DNA from: Apteryx mantelli
Taxonomy: Eukaryota; Chordata; Aves; Apterygiformes; Apterygidae
DNA: 64,000 bases
Direction of reading: 5' to 3'
NCBI RefSeq assembly: GCF_036417845.1
Contig: NC_089980.1
Coordinates: 45,940,501-46,004,500 of the forward strand
Shown here piece after piece: positions 1 through 14,500 of the stretch. Numbering within the stretch: the first letter of the stretch is position 1; each line of letters opens with the position of its first letter. A program made the translations under genes and the position numbers. Under the pieces are notes generated by a model, which was not told the DNA's origin, did no database searches, and saw nothing but the letters and a program-made list of their open reading frames with translations.

Positions 1-3000
1 ATTGGTAGTTTAATTCTGAATTGTATTTAAAAATCAGTAAATTGCTTGGAGATTGAATTCTTGGACCTAAGAATCTGATGGGTTACACAAACAGAACAAA
101 TGAATCATAAATCCATCTAAATAAATCCCAAGCTTCCTTTCAGCAAAATGGTGATCAGCTGCAGGAAAGCAGTATTGGCACAAAGTAGAGAACACTTCAG
201 AGACTAGGCCACTGCAGTCAAAGCCAGTCTGGTGAAATGTTCAATATCCTGAACATTTTCTATACTCTAGTAGGAATTGGGAGTTTAACAACTGTCAACA
301 GCAAGTCACAACCCAAGGATGTGGCTGAACAACACTGGAATAGTTAAAGGAATTTAAAAAACTAAGTCATACCATAGAAAACTATCCACAAACAACATAT
401 AGTCCTCACTGCTGGTTTGTAGAGAAAGGGTTAGCTCTGAACATACACTAATATATAACACTGGAAAAAACTCCTTCAGAAAGTTTCCCAAAAGCATCAC
501 TCCAACAGAATTTACACTATCCTTGGGGATTTAAGCTGTAAAATTCCATCCTGGACTACAAAAAAACAGAATGCAATTCAATAGGGACAAGTGAAAGCTA
601 CTCTGACTAGCTAGAAATAATTAATTGCACTGTTACAGGATGAAAAAAAAATCAGCTAGCGAGCAGTTCTGTAGAAGAGGCTCTTGTGAGTCAGAAGATA
701 AACCTGATTCAATTTCCTGCTTAAAAGTGCAAACATCCTACTGTATATATGCACAAATGGTATGTACAGCCTGCAGAGTTACTAAGGAATTCTTCTCTTC
801 CATTCGAAGACATCTGTTGGATAACTGTGCCCAATTTTGGGTATCTCATCAAGAAACATGGACTAACTCGAGAGGGTCTTTTGCGAGAGCAACTGTTTCT
901 TTTTCTTTTAAGCCCTGAGGAAAGTTTAAAAGAATTGAGGGTATTTAGCTTAAGGAAATAAATAGCTGGAGGAGCATACTATATAAATATACAAGAAGCT
1001 GTTTCTTTCTTCCTTTTTTGTAGCAATCTCTACCACATCCACAAAGGATAGAACAATAGCAATGACTCAAATCAGCAAAGATGATTCAGATTAGACATTA
1101 GGGGGGGGAAAAAAAAACACAAGGACTGCATATATTAGAAGAAATTTCACAAGTAGGCTATTAAGTCTCCCATGTTGAAAATTTTCAAAAACATATTAAT
1201 CTGTATGTCTTTCTGAAAGGATAAGTGTAATTGATCCTGACTTGAAAATGACCTCTTAGGATCACTTGCAAGACTAATTTTGGTACGGCAAAAAATTCAG
1301 CCCCTCCCTACCCTGATTAGCCCCCACCACCTATGAAGACAGAAAACTGCAAACACTTAACTGACTCCTGAACTTCAAATATGCCAACACAAAAAGCTGA
1401 CAAAAGCAGAAGATAAAGCCTAATGACAAGGAAGACACAAATAAGATATACAAACAAAAATAGGTAACAGAAAAGCTATGGAGAGTATTAAATACACTAA
1501 TTTGCAATGCAAAAGCAAGTAATCTGTTATAATTGAAAGATGTAAGATTTGGGGGAAGCCATTCTCAAACGGGTGAAAGTGCCATCCAGTTCTGTCACGC
1601 TTGTGACAAGAAGTATTAGCATACACACTTTGGACAAGACCAAGCTCCAGTCTGAAAAAAATCACCACTTTACTGATACTTTCCCCACAAATAGGGATGA
1701 CTAGTAAAACTCTTGTTATAATGGAACACTAGAGGCAAGAATTTAGGAGAAGCAGGCATAAAAGAAAGGACATTCAAAAAACACAAAACGGACACAAAGA
1801 AAAAAAATGCTTTTAAATCAAAGTATAAACCAACTGGTAAAATAAAAATTTACATGATTGAATAATTATGTTTGTGGTTTTTCTTCTTTTCCAGCCTCCA
1901 ACTCTGAGCTATAGACAATAGGCAAGAGAACAGGTCTGATCTGATCCATCAATCGCAACATGCAAGAAACTCACTGTGTAACTTCAAAGGGAATTTTTGC
2001 CTGGAGGCTTCAGAGCAATATAGGTAAAAAAGAGAACCACTAAAATACAAAGGCAGTAAAGTTTTTCTTTCTTATGAAGAAAACAAGTAGAAAAACAGTT
2101 CCTTTTTTGTGTTTTTTTTTTTCTCCCCAAACTAAGTCTTACTATTTCCAAAGAATAATTAAGCCGAAATAATTTAAGAGCCACTTCTAAAAATCAAATT
2201 AACTCTCTGTTGAGAGAAGTTATGTTAGATGTAAAGCAAAACAATACTAGCATTTTACTAGAACTTGATATATGGAAATGATTTACTGCAAGACCCTCAC
2301 TAGACACAGACATGCAAAAACCAAGATTTGTGAAAGAACTAGATTGCAAGTTTCAGGTGAGCACCATCCAAGAACGCTTCACCGCCTGAAACGATATTAT
2401 GCACTCACACAGATCATACAGATTTTAACACCTACTCATCCATATACTAAATCAGACAGTCTGGGTACAAAGCAGCTGTTTTATCACAACGCCCTGAACA
2501 TTTCCGCTTGTTGACTCATTTAGCTTAATTTGAACCACCACCTCACTTTCCAATTTCGCAACAGTTCTTCAGAGAGCTTTAGACACTGACACTACTGCCT
2601 TGTCAAGGGAAAACAACAAGAGCAGCGAAAGATAAATAACTGTCAATTTTAACAATATTTTAAAATACGTGCAGAAACACAAGTAAGCACAATTTTCAAA
2701 ACTGTCAATACAAAATACAAGCACAGATTTGCACCTATATTTTAAATGGAAAGATACAGTTCAGAGAAGTTCCTCCTCGCACTATACTCTAAAGATAAGT
2801 TTAACAAAATTGCTTGATTGGCAAATATTGAGCTAGGCAGTGAAACTAAAGAAACAATCCGTAATACATCGACAAAAGAAAACAGTAGAATGTATACTCT
2901 AATTAAAAGGAGACCTTCCCTAATTTTTTTTGTAGGACTGTAATAAAAAAAGGAGTATTATTAGATGAAAATTGGGCTCCAAAGACTGCAGTGACATCTG

Positions 3001-6000
3001 TAGTTCTGGAAAATTATGCATTCAAGCCACATTATATCTGGTCCTCATCTTAAATACTTTAAATATTAGGCTTCAAATATCATCCCAGACTGCACCCCCG
3101 CTGTAAACGTATTCAAGGACAATAGCTGTCAGCCTACTGTATAGTTTTCTAATAGATGATTCAGTTATTTTGGATGTTACAAAAGCAGCATTTAAGCAAA
3201 GTTTTGTATTAATTACACAAGACAAAATGTTTAAAAACCTTTGTGTGACAACACATACAAAGCACTAATAATATGGATATTAACCAGCCTTTCTCCCTTG
3301 ACCAGTGGAGAAAAAGATAGCAAAATACAAAGTGATTAAAGCCTATTATTTTTGCTTGAAAGAACTGGAACCGGGAGTATACTTACACACTTGCTTCCCC
3401 CAAAGGTCAACTACTACTGCTTTGAAGTGGAGTAAGAATAATTAATTATTCCTAAGCCACAAAGATTTAAGCACAGGGGATCTCAAATATAAGTCTCAGA
3501 AACATCCTCTAATAAAAACACCAAAAAAACCCCAAACCAAAAAAGAAGACACCATTCACAAAGTTTTTTTTCTTTCAGCTATATCTTAAGGGCAGCTATA
3601 GGAAGAGATATAATCTACCAACAAAAATAGCATGTCAAAGCAAAAGCAGCAGAAAAAAAAAAATCTGGATATTCTATATGTCAGAACTTGCAGGTGTTAA
3701 AGTATTTCTTTGCCCAATCTTAATATCTGAACAAGTAAATAGTCAAGTATTATGCTGCTGCTCTTCCAAGCATTTCCAGGGCCTATAGGTTCCAAAACTT
3801 CTACTTTAATGTATTTTCACTCATGTCACTGCACTAAAACCTACTTGTTAGAATGATTAACATTTAATACTTCAATTAACTTAGTCATTCTACTTTCAAC
3901 ATGTTTTTCCCCCCCTCAACGTTCAACTTCCTAACCCTGTCAGACTGCAGGCACCATCCCATACATGGTAGTTAATATAGAGGAGCAAAGACCACAAACT
4001 CTGATTTTGGATGAAGCTCCCAAAAAATGTATTTAAGAAAAAAAATTCTCCAGCCACCTGGCAGATCAGCAAGCTATTTGACCCACTTACAGTAGGCAAT
4101 TTAAATGACTTTTATGATTCAACAAAAACTAATCAAAATCTCTTCCTTGTATCAAGATAATCAAATGTACAGCAAGTTCTAGGATAAAAAAAAGTTGCTG
4201 TGGTGTAAGTCAAGGTTTTTGGATGACTTTTCCCTTTAGTATTCCTGAAATTTTAGGTTGTGTAGCTATTTATAAACAATAAACAATTAAGATAAGAGTC
4301 ATTCTTTAAAAAGCTTCAGCTCTGCGGAGAAGGACCTAGGGGTTCTGGTGGACACCAAGTTAAGCATGAGGCAGCAATGCGCCCTTGTGGCCAAGAAGGC
4401 CATTGGTATCCCAGCCTGCATTACGAAGAGTGCTGCCAGCAGGTCAAGGGAGGTGATCCTCCCCCTCTACTCAGCCCTGGTGAGGCCACATCTGGAGTAC
4501 TGCGTCCAATTCTGGGCCCTCCAATACAAGAGAGACATGGAGCTACTGGAGCGAGTCCAGCAAAGGGCTAGGAAGATGATTAATGGACTAGAGCATCTCT
4601 CAGATGAGGAAAGGCTGAGAGAGCTGGGCCTGTTCAGCCTGGAGGAGAGAAGACTGAGGGGGTATCTTATCAATGTGTATAAATATCTGAAGGGAGGGTG
4701 TAAAGAGGATGGGGCCAGACTCTTCTCAGTGGTGCTCAGCAATAGGATGAGAGGCAACAGGCGCAAACTGAAACACAGGCAGGTCCGTCTGAAAAGGAAA
4801 AACTTCTTTCCTGTGAGGGTAACAGAGCACTGGCACAGGTTGCCCAGAGAGGTTATGGAGTCTCCACCCTTGGAGATATTCAAAAGCCGTCTGGACATGT
4901 GCTGTAGGTGACCCTGCTTGAGCAGGGGGGTTGGACTAGATGATCTCCAGAGGTCCCTTCCAACCTCAACCATTCTGTGATTCAAATTTTGGCATAAAAG
5001 AGTTAGGACTCTAGGCTTTAGACTTATCTAGTATTGGACCCTGAAATCCAGACTCCTGTTAGAGGTTGGTCCCTGAATATTTATGACTGCTTTAGACTTC
5101 TCTCAGGAGTGAGAAAAATTACCCAGCAGAACTGACTGAAAAGCTGTCAAAAAAGAATAGAAATTGAAAGCTAAAGACATTTAAACAATGAAAATAACTG
5201 ATTTTGAAATTCAAGTTTCATGGCAGAACAGAAAAACAAGTTCTAAACAGAGATGTGGTGGATGTAAGTAAAAGACAAGAGTTATCAATCAGTACAGAAA
5301 TGAAGAAACATCATAGTAGTATATTGAAATGGGAAACCTGAGGGCAGAGGGATGTCTGTGGCTTACAGGACTAAAGAAAAATAAAATCCCAGTCATCTTA
5401 AATGCAGTAAGAACAAAAGAAGTCACAGCAAAGCTATTTAGAAATTACTAGATGGATATGACAACACTGTCAGAGAGGAAAAAAAAAAACCACAGATATT
5501 TACTAAAAAAGCAGAATGATGTGTTTGTCTGCTATGAGGAAGATAAAGTAACAGTCAGTAACAGAGGTGGTGATTATCTAGGCAGTAGACACAAATACTC
5601 CTACACTCACAGAATAAATGCTCCCAAATCAACAGACCTGCATAACTTTACACTCAAGGTCCTAAAAACAGGTTTAGATAACACTAAACCCTACAAAAAC
5701 GTAATTATATATGCTAATACTGGATGGGAAAGTACCATGCACAATAACAATAAGCCCTTTAACTTGTCATTAATCTTAAAGCAGAATACACACCCAAGAA
5801 AGCCCAAACAGGTATTATACAAAATATAATGAATAGTAGACTTCTATGGATAAAATGCTTAGCAATTGTTTTTCTAAATGAGTTTAACTTCAATCAGCAA
5901 AGTATAGATAAAAACATAATGGCACAGATTCGATACATTAACAATTTTCACAGGCATTTAACCTGATAGCATGACACAAAAAAAGAGTTCCATTTTAAAC

Positions 6001-7129
6001 AGGAAAAAAAGATGCAGAAACAGTTTAACTGACATTTCTTCAAAAGTAGTTCTCAAAAAAAGAACAATTTAGTAAATCTGGATGTTTATATTAGGAGTCT
6101 GCAAATATCAATACTAGCTATTAATACTCAATGTCTTCATCCATATTAAAAAAGTAAACAAAAAATTGCTGCTAAAACTCATGGTAGGTAAGTGATAAAG
6201 ACAGGGTCCTTAAGAGCCATGCAGTTCTCTCACAGGAGAACTATGTAATTAACATGCCGTGTCTGTGAAAGAAGAAATGTGTCTTTTTAAATTCTTCTAG
6301 TAAAGAGAGAGAAAAAGATAATGAAGTTCAACATGGTATTGATGGGAGTTTGTCTGAAATGTGTGAACAGCCCATCAGCTCAGCTTCACAGAGACTCTTT
6401 CCACCACCACTGCAATGAAGTGCAGGGGAATTAGGAAAGACATTGGCTCATCAAGGAATTCGGAGCCGTAACCTCTGCACTGATGTGACACAAGGAGGCA
6501 CGACTAGGGAGGGGACACCTTCTACTACAAAGTACCAATCACCTGGACTTGAGCTACCCATCAAAGTGTCACCCCCAAAATGTTTTCTGTCCATTTTTAA
6601 AAAGGATTTGACAACTCTGCATAGATGGTCTGGCTCTCACAGTTAAAGATTAATCCCAACTGCAGAAAAGCCCAAGCAGAATCAGCAGGCCTATGTGAAA
6701 CAAGACACAGGTTTCATAACTGATCACTGGAATAAGATATAAAAGCATTTTCTTCCCTACCCTCTTGAATAACTCCAATTACATACAGGAGGCATTTCTC
6801 TGAAGCACAGATATCCAGTACAGGAATAATTACATACAAGAATTACTTTTATTTGTTTAGGACTTAAGCAATTCTGTAACACTACCAAAACAGATTTACT
6901 AGTACACTGGACATACCCAAGAGATGTTCCCATTTTAGAGATTAAAATCTATATTTAAGATGAGGAATTAACTAGAGCCTGCAGTCCTGTTCTCTAGAAC
7001 AGGACTAAATTGTATATAAACTCGATGGAATTTGTCTATTACTATTTTGAAACTTATGTTAACATTCTATAATATAATTCAAACACTGTCAAATAAAGCA
7101 TTTTAAAAGTTTTTAAAGAAAAGTCTTAC
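1..7129 (-). other. BIRC6: BIRC6 intron 10 (partial)
   Basis: AT-rich intron sequence running out of the window. I searched the minus strand for the next BIRC6 coding exon (beginning G-ELHFLQIGG in known orthologues) and did not recognise it, so intron 10 is at least 7.1 kb. Apart from a CR1 fragment at about 4312-4984 and short A/T runs, I see nothing identifiable. The small open frames here have no recognisable similarity. Confidence 0.7.
4312..4984 (+). mobile_element. CR1 LINE, 3' fragment (older subfamily copy)
   Basis: A 5'-truncated CR1 retrotransposon, antisense to BIRC6. It aligns to the C-terminal part of the CR1 ORF2 seen at 50230-50847, including [20 protein letters not shown] and [17 protein letters not shown]. 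It ends with the CR1 3' signature (TTGGACTAGATGATCTCCAG, then CATTCTGTGATTC). The frame is open for 187 codons (4348-4911), but many residues differ from the two young copies in this window and the C-terminus is altered (MCCR before the stop). It is therefore an older or different subfamily. The reverse-transcriptase core and endonuclease are absent. Confidence 0.93.
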
Positions 7130-8524
7130 CTTTGGTGCACGCACATAATCTGTCTGTGCCCGAACAGTATATCACAGAAACAAACATATCTGGTTCCTCT
7201 GTGCCCTCTTTTTTAGGTGGCTCCACTTTGGCCAGAATTTCAAAGTTTGAAAGATCTAGTATTTTTACATATCCTCCCTGAGTAGTTATTACCAGGTGCC
7301 CAAGAGTAGAGATCTCAGATCTTCTCTCTCTCCCACTGCTATTTTTAGAAGTCAATTGCATTTCCTCCACAGGCTCCTCACAGTCATCCTCTCGATTATC
7401 CAATATATCTGGTGGGAGCAAAATCATTGAGGTAATTGTGTCTTGGGGGTCTTTGATATGCTGGATTTTTACTGGTTCCTCCTCTAGGGTAACTATTCTA
7501 GTGGCATAATTCATTTTATAAAGCACTAGATATCCACCACTAACACTTCTCTGTTCAGGTTGAATTATTAAAGGAGTTGGTACATCTGCTGGTGACTCAT
7601 GTTGGATTACATCGATACTTGTGCCATTCACTACAGTAAGACTTGATTCTAGTTCACCCTTTCTTCTATTACATAGTGCCGAGTTTAATTTATTTAAATT
7701 ATTCAAGGCCTCTACTTGATTTATTGCACTCAGAGATTCAACAGGGCAAGTCCGCAGTCCTACTAACAAATGAACTCCATCTGCACAAGGAGTGATCGAA
7801 TCTACACACAGGTTCTCCTCCTCTGCAAACTTTGGCAGACGCAGGCACTGAACCAAAGTCCCAGGTTTGGGAACCACAGAGCTCCACTTGTCCGAGTCCG
7901 GAGAAGTTAGGTTGGCTGCTGCATCTGCAAACTGCTGAATATAAGTCACAGGGGGATCCTGTAACAGCAACTGTTCCTGACTGTCCAGCTCCATTTCAAT
8001 GATCTGTGGAACTGTGAAACCATCATCATGTATACTTTTACTCATAATATTGTTCATTTGTGAAAAGAGTTTTCCTGCTTTTTCATCAGACTCCTTAATG
8101 CTGTATAGCAGCAAAACAGGTAAAGTCCTCCGTACCAGAGGCGAATTCAGTTCTGAATTAGTGCAGGATTCATTGTCAGTTGATCCCTGCTCCGAGACAC
8201 TCTCACCTCGAGTCCTGCTTAAGCCATCCAGTGACCTTTGAGAGTTACTGCTAACAGGAGAGGTAGCAGGTGATTTGTACATTAACAGACCCCCAGCTAA
8301 TAAACAAGGAAAGGGAATGTTGTGTTGTTCTAGATGTTTTTCCTTCATCTTTTCACTCTTACAGTTGGCCAAACATGGGTTTGCCCCAAGTTCCTCCAGA
8401 TCCTTAACCGTGTCTTCCAGGACATTTGCAACAATTTCCCATTGAAGTTTCTCAGGCTGTTGAAGAATGCTGAGAGCTGTTATATCAAGGCTGACTTCCA
8501 TGGTTTCTTTTTGTGATGTATGCC
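7130..8524 (-). CDS. BIRC6: BIRC6 coding exon 10 (large exon)
   Basis: 1,395 nt, residues 470-934 plus one base, phase 1 at both ends. Acceptor TTTTAAAG|GGCATA, donor ACCAAAG|GTAAGA. It encodes the long segment from GHTSQKETMEVSLDITALSI through a Ser-rich low-complexity stretch (SPATSPVSSNSQRSLDGLSR) to propeller strands such as GHLVITTQGGYVKILDLSNF and ending VIYCSGTDRLCACTK. It combines a long disordered loop with the last blades of the N-terminal WD40-like propeller. No stop or indel relative to known BIRC6 is apparent. Confidence 0.97.
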
Positions 8525-11500
8525 CTTTAAAACAAAAAAAGGCTAACATAATATATGCACAGAAAAAGAGTCAAATTACTTATGTTATGGACTTGTTTTC
8601 ATAATCAAGCAATAAGTCACTGCTGTACAGATTCATTATGTTAAAACATTCCATATGTTTGAGATCTGATAGTCGCAAAACAAAAGGCCTAGAAACATTC
8701 CTTCCACACTTGCTAATGGTTCTCCTTATTTTATCAGCAAGAATGAAAGTAAAGAAAACAGGTCTCCCAATAAACAATCTTATCTTTCTGACAATTTCTA
8801 CTTGGGCTAGTCCACCATAACAAAACCCAACTAATCTAATCAACTCAATTCATGTTCTGCCCTGTATCATTCCCCTTTCGAAACAGCCCAGCACCATCAA
8901 GAATCTGTAACACTGCAGATTCATTCTTCATTCCTAGTTGAAAAACACATTTTACTCTGAAACTTGACAGTTCCCATCATCTAACAGACCACCTAATATA
9001 AAGAGCTCCAACCTACAATAAAACACAACACAGTAAACACTGAAGAGAAGCCCGATCAAATTGAACAGTACTGCAATAACAAAAATAAATCAGAAAAGTT
9101 CAACTAAATAATGCAAAGATTTAATTGATTACAAAGGGCACAGCACAAACCCAGAGAAGAGGGGACTGAAGCATAAATGACAGAGCACCATCTTTGCAAC
9201 AATTTATATTGAAGAAAAAAAAAAAATTTTCACATCTCCAGTCTATTCCCTTGTGCATATGCATGTGCACGTTTTTTCCCCACTTGCTAATCCTCATTCA
9301 AAGGTATAAACTAGATTATGCAAAGTAAGCACGTAATCTTTTCTCCCACCAAAATTTCTGTGTATACCTCTAAGAAAATAATATAAAAACACTATGCACA
9401 GCACTGTTCTGCTTCCATATGAAAGTTTCATTCAGGAAAAGAGAAAAAAGTAAATCTAGGGTGTACACATACATGGAAACAACCAAGATTCAGGAACTTT
9501 CTGGCAATCCCCTGAATTTAAAGGGTTTTGTACAGCTGCAATTTGTTCCTGTCCTAAGTAAGTTCCTTTGACTTGGTTTGTGTGTTTTATTGACAGCAAG
9601 ATAACCAATGCCTGTTGTCAAATAAGGCATTTATTAACCAACGAAGTAGGGTTTTTCTTTTCCTGTATCTAATCTCCACCAAACAAACGACGACTTAACT
9701 ACTGGAAGGTAGACTTTCCAGGTCAAAATTTTGTTTCCAATACAATGAATATAATATCCTTTGTTTCTGGCAGAGCCTTTTAAAGAGCCTGAGATGAACA
9801 ATTTCCCTCCTGACCTGTAAACTGATACATGGATCAGATATAACCTACCTGTCACAGATTCTGATCTGGAATGCTCTTCACTGTCTGAATCCTCCAATAG
9901 ATCATCACTGAAAAAAACGAAAAAATGAGACCAGGTACACTGTAGCTGCCTTTTATAAAGTAAATTTTAAGATTTAATTAATTAAAAAATAAATTGTGCA
10001 CTACAACACCGGCATTTCTTTTAGTCAGAACTGTATATCCACTGGTCAATTGATCACAGACAAGACAATGATTTTTTTTCCCCCCCTCAGTCACTGAACC
10101 GGTAGACCAGCTTTCCCTTTGCCTCATTCCACTATCGTATTCTCAAAAACTCAAACATAAACTGAATGAAAAGGAAAGCCAGTTCTCAGCACTCTTTCAA
10201 AAAACCAAAAACCAAAATAACAATCAAAAAACCCCTTCTGTCTAAAAACTGATGCCCCCTTCTTCAAAGTTTGTCAAAATATTCTCTGAAAGGTAGAGCT
10301 CCCAGAGTGGTCTTCAATTCTATCAAAGCAATTTTGTAGCTGGTATGGAAACTGCCATGGCTCAGAGTAGTCCTGGTCTGGTCATACATAGCATTTTCCT
10401 TCCACAGCACAGCGGCTACCAACAGCTGTTTTATCAGCATTCATTCCTTGGCTCAAAGTACCCGAACATACTTTGACTTCCTCTGAGCTCCTCCTTAAAG
10501 AGACAGCCTACAAACACTTGGTTGCTTTTAAAAATATTATCAGATGAGTCATGTTCTCATAAAAGCAGATTCTATTCAAGCACCTCTTAGAAAGGAATAT
10601 GCCCTTCAGTGTATACAATCGGTTGCTTTTCTTTGTGGAAACTGCCACATGTTTGCACATTCTTGATTCAGATCTCAGCATCATTTCATCAGTAGTTCTA
10701 AGAATATATGAAGCTTTTACACATCTGGCTTTCCTAAATAGAAGAAAATTTCCTATTACAGGATCCTTACACACAAAGAACAAGTAGGGCCTTTGCAGCT
10801 TCAGGTATAATAAATCATGGCACCAAGTCAGAGCCCACACTTAAACAAATCGGATACTTCTCTCAGGCCCCAGGAACAGATCTGTTTTGGATCAAACCTG
10901 ATCAATGTTCATTTCACTACAACACAGTGACATTTCAATACTTCCACTCTCATCCAGCCTTCCCTTGAGATTTCAGTATCATTTTTAATGACAGAGATAA
11001 TAAATTTCATATAGATAAAGTGAAGTGAAAGATACTTAGTCCTGAGCAGTACCATTGTACTATCCTTTGACCACCTCTTTATATTGGCTTAATTCTTTAA
11101 CTTTCAAGTGGTTTATAGCGTTAAAGCTACATTAAAAGTCTAGGCTCCAGCAGCTGCTGGCAATGAGCAGCTGCTAGGCCCTAAGCTCAGATGTTGCCTA
11201 GTTTCCTACACACTCTTCAAAAGAGCAAGCTTCTTATATGCTCTACAGTTCTGTAGGAACCACGGCAGGCTTAAAAACAACCTTGCTACCTGTGCAGGTA
11301 GCAAAACTGTTACTTTCCATGATGTTGAAGTTAAAAGAAGAAACATTGAGAAAACTAGCAAGACTCCTCAAACACCTTTTTTCCTGAGCTTTCTAACAAT
11401 GATTTGCTCATCTGTGTGAGTTTTGGTGATATGAGGAAGGAGTTCCCAGTAATACATTGTAACAAGCATAAATGAAAGAATATTGATTCTATGTGTATAC

Positions 11501-14500
11501 AGATATCTATCAATAATGCATTTTCTCACATGACACTTTCTTAGCAACAGTGTACCACCTAACTTATTTAAAAACTTGTGATAGGACTGTCTAGTGGTTT
11601 AACATCCATATGCATGAGTTAAAGATACAAATAAATAAAAATTTCTAGCACATCCAAATACTTTACTTTCAGTAGTCTATACTTTCAAAGCCTGAAATGC
11701 ATAATCCATAACTAAAATGAAACGTTGTTCTCAAACTTTTATTCCTCACTATTTCTCTGCCTCTCACGTATGTACAAGTGGAGTTTCCTGGAACATCAGC
11801 ACACAGCAGCAATGAGATTTGGTACTGCTCCATTACTGGAGGATAAAGACTGAAACAGAGTAAAACGAAGCTGGCTTCAAGGACAACTTTGGCAACTTTT
11901 TTATCCTTATGTATCTGAACACTATTCAACACTTAAAATTTTTTTTTTTCCTCATCTCCACGAAAAGTATAATAATCTTAACAATCTTATGTTCCACAAA
12001 GCATGACTTAACTAAATGACATTTACCACCTACACAGCAACATTTTACATTTTCTGATGTTGAAGCTTAGCATACCTGTCTCCTTCTAATTTTGGTATAT
12101 CTGAGCAGCTAGATGAATCTTCTAGCCAAGCTAGTGTTGGTCTCCTTGAGTCAACCCCTGAGCTCTGTTCTCCTGATAACATAAGCTGCTGCACGATAGC
12201 TGGATCATATGCATTGATCTCAAATTTTAAGTGGACCTAAAAAAATAATAATTAAATAAAACAGAAGTGACCTTTGATTTAAATTGAGATATGCCTCATC
12301 AAAAGTAATTAGTTAATGAAAAAACAGTTGCATATGTTGTATACCTTCATAAGTTTGGAAACATCCCATATGCAGATCTTTCCTCGTTTTGTTGCAGCAG
12401 CTAGGAAATGAGGGCAACTTCCAGATCCAAAGCAGGCTATTCTGTCAGTGCCATCTGTGCAGGGAAATTGTGCCGGACTTGTTGCCAGTGTGACTGAAAG
12501 AGGTACATTCTGAGTGTGCTCACCCTTGACAAATGGGCAGTTTGGGGAATGTCTCTCATGTTCAGACCTTTTCATATTAAAAACAAACATATCACACACC
12601 AATTTCTTACTGTAAAGAGTACACATATCATACACAAACTTAGTGCTTGAAATGAAGCCGAAACCAAACTGTTTGAACTGTATTACAGTCAACCGTAGAA
12701 GAGAGTGGTGAAGCTACTAACCCTATTTCCACAGCTATTTCTCAATAGCAGACTATATTAAAGCCTTTGACCATTTAATGGATATTCACAATCATACAGA
12801 AGAATCTACACACAATGCTCTTAAGATAATTAGTCATAAAAATTAACCATAAAAGAACTGTTCTATAGGCAGTAGCCCATCATGTCCTCATGAAGCAAAG
12901 CAAGCAGATTAAATTCTACAGAACGTACATTAGAAGAATTCTGATGTTATGAGAAATTATTAAGCAGTCTTAATAAGAGGAAATGGTGTCTAGTCTTGCA
13001 TTATACATCCACACATGCAAAAATCAAAATGGAAGACAGTCCTAAATGACCGATTGACCAATAAGCATGAAAAAGACCTTCTGATCTCAATATATACAGA
13101 AGACAGAGACATGGCAAAGAGTAATTACACTGCTACAAAATGTCTAGAAACTAACAAGTACAAGGAAGAAACAAGGACTATGAGGATAATATTACAGAGA
13201 AAAGTTTCCCGTTAGTCAGGAGCCTGAAATGATCAAATAACGATATAAATTACAAAATAATCAAGACAAAAACTAGACTAAGGTTCCTTTTTTAAGTCAA
13301 TTTAAGGTCCTGCATTTCTGCCACTATGCGCAGTTTTAACTCGTTCTGGAAACTAGTAACAAATCTTGCAACTTGATATAAAGGGCAAATATGCACTGCA
13401 TGGCCACTGCACTTTAAGAACTTATCACCTATTGTCACATGCATACAGAAGATTGAGTTCAGATCTTTGTAAAGAAATGCTAGCTGTCGTCTTTATCCGA
13501 AAAGAAACAAAATGAAATACCAAATCAGAATTAAGAAATAAAACCAACTACAACTTCCTGGTTTTAGTATCATGCATAAGTTTGATACAGTACAGGGAAT
13601 TATTTTGCCATTTGTTCTATGGAATCATTTTTGAAATCCACTCTTGTCATTGACACTCCCTAAGCTCACCAGAAATCCTGGCCAGATATGTTGACCTTTG
13701 TCCTTCAGGTTTTCTAATCTCATTAGCATAAAGCTAAGTCTACTCCAAATATAATTAAACTTACCAAGGTTCATCTGTAGGCTCCCAGCATACCAAACAC
13801 ACACTACAGGTAAAGCACATGGCTCTGTCATCTCCTGATGACGCAGGCTATAAAATAAGAAGAAACACTTAAAATGTATATAGCATGCAATACAAAACAC
13901 ATTAAGCAGCCTTCTTCTTCTAGTGGCATTGCAAAACACTACATCACATGTATACACTGCCAAAAATTACAGATTAAAGTGGCAATATCTCACAAAAGAA
14001 ATAGATATACCATCCTTACTACAGAAGAGATCCAGAATCCAGAGAACCTGTGCCAGCCACCGGATAAAAACCACATACAAATAGAGCAGAACTCAAGTGA
14101 ACAGCACCACTGCTAAGACTTCTTCTTTGGGACAGGCCCACAAGGTTCCAAAAACATACAGCCTCAACAGAATTTATCTGCACATCTGCATGCTTGTAAA
14201 AACACAAGTTAAATAAGCATTTCCTATTATGCCTTCAATCTGCCAGAATATAAAGCAATATACATCATTTCACTCCTCTGCAAAGAACAGTTGTTACTAG
14301 CTGAAGTGACAAAGGAAAAGAATGGAATTTTCCACTTCTCTTTAAACTTAGCATTTTCATTATCACCTTTCAAGTCAATGAGATATACGTGGAAATATGC
14401 AGATTCAATTCTAACATATTAATTCCCTGCATTTTTCCTCCTGAACAAGCAGTTTTCAAGAACACTTGAGAAATTTTCCAAAACACATTATCCACCAGCA

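Noticed and set aside
4467..4985. 172-codon minus-strand frame opposite the CR1 fragment
   Set aside because: Antisense shadow of the CR1 ORF2 C-terminus; the plus frame carries the recognisable retrotransposon sequence.
11720..11741. Sequence resembling a Charlie-type hAT left end (TTCTCAAACTTTT)
   Set aside because: No matching inverted end or target duplication was found within a plausible distance, so a chance match is likely.
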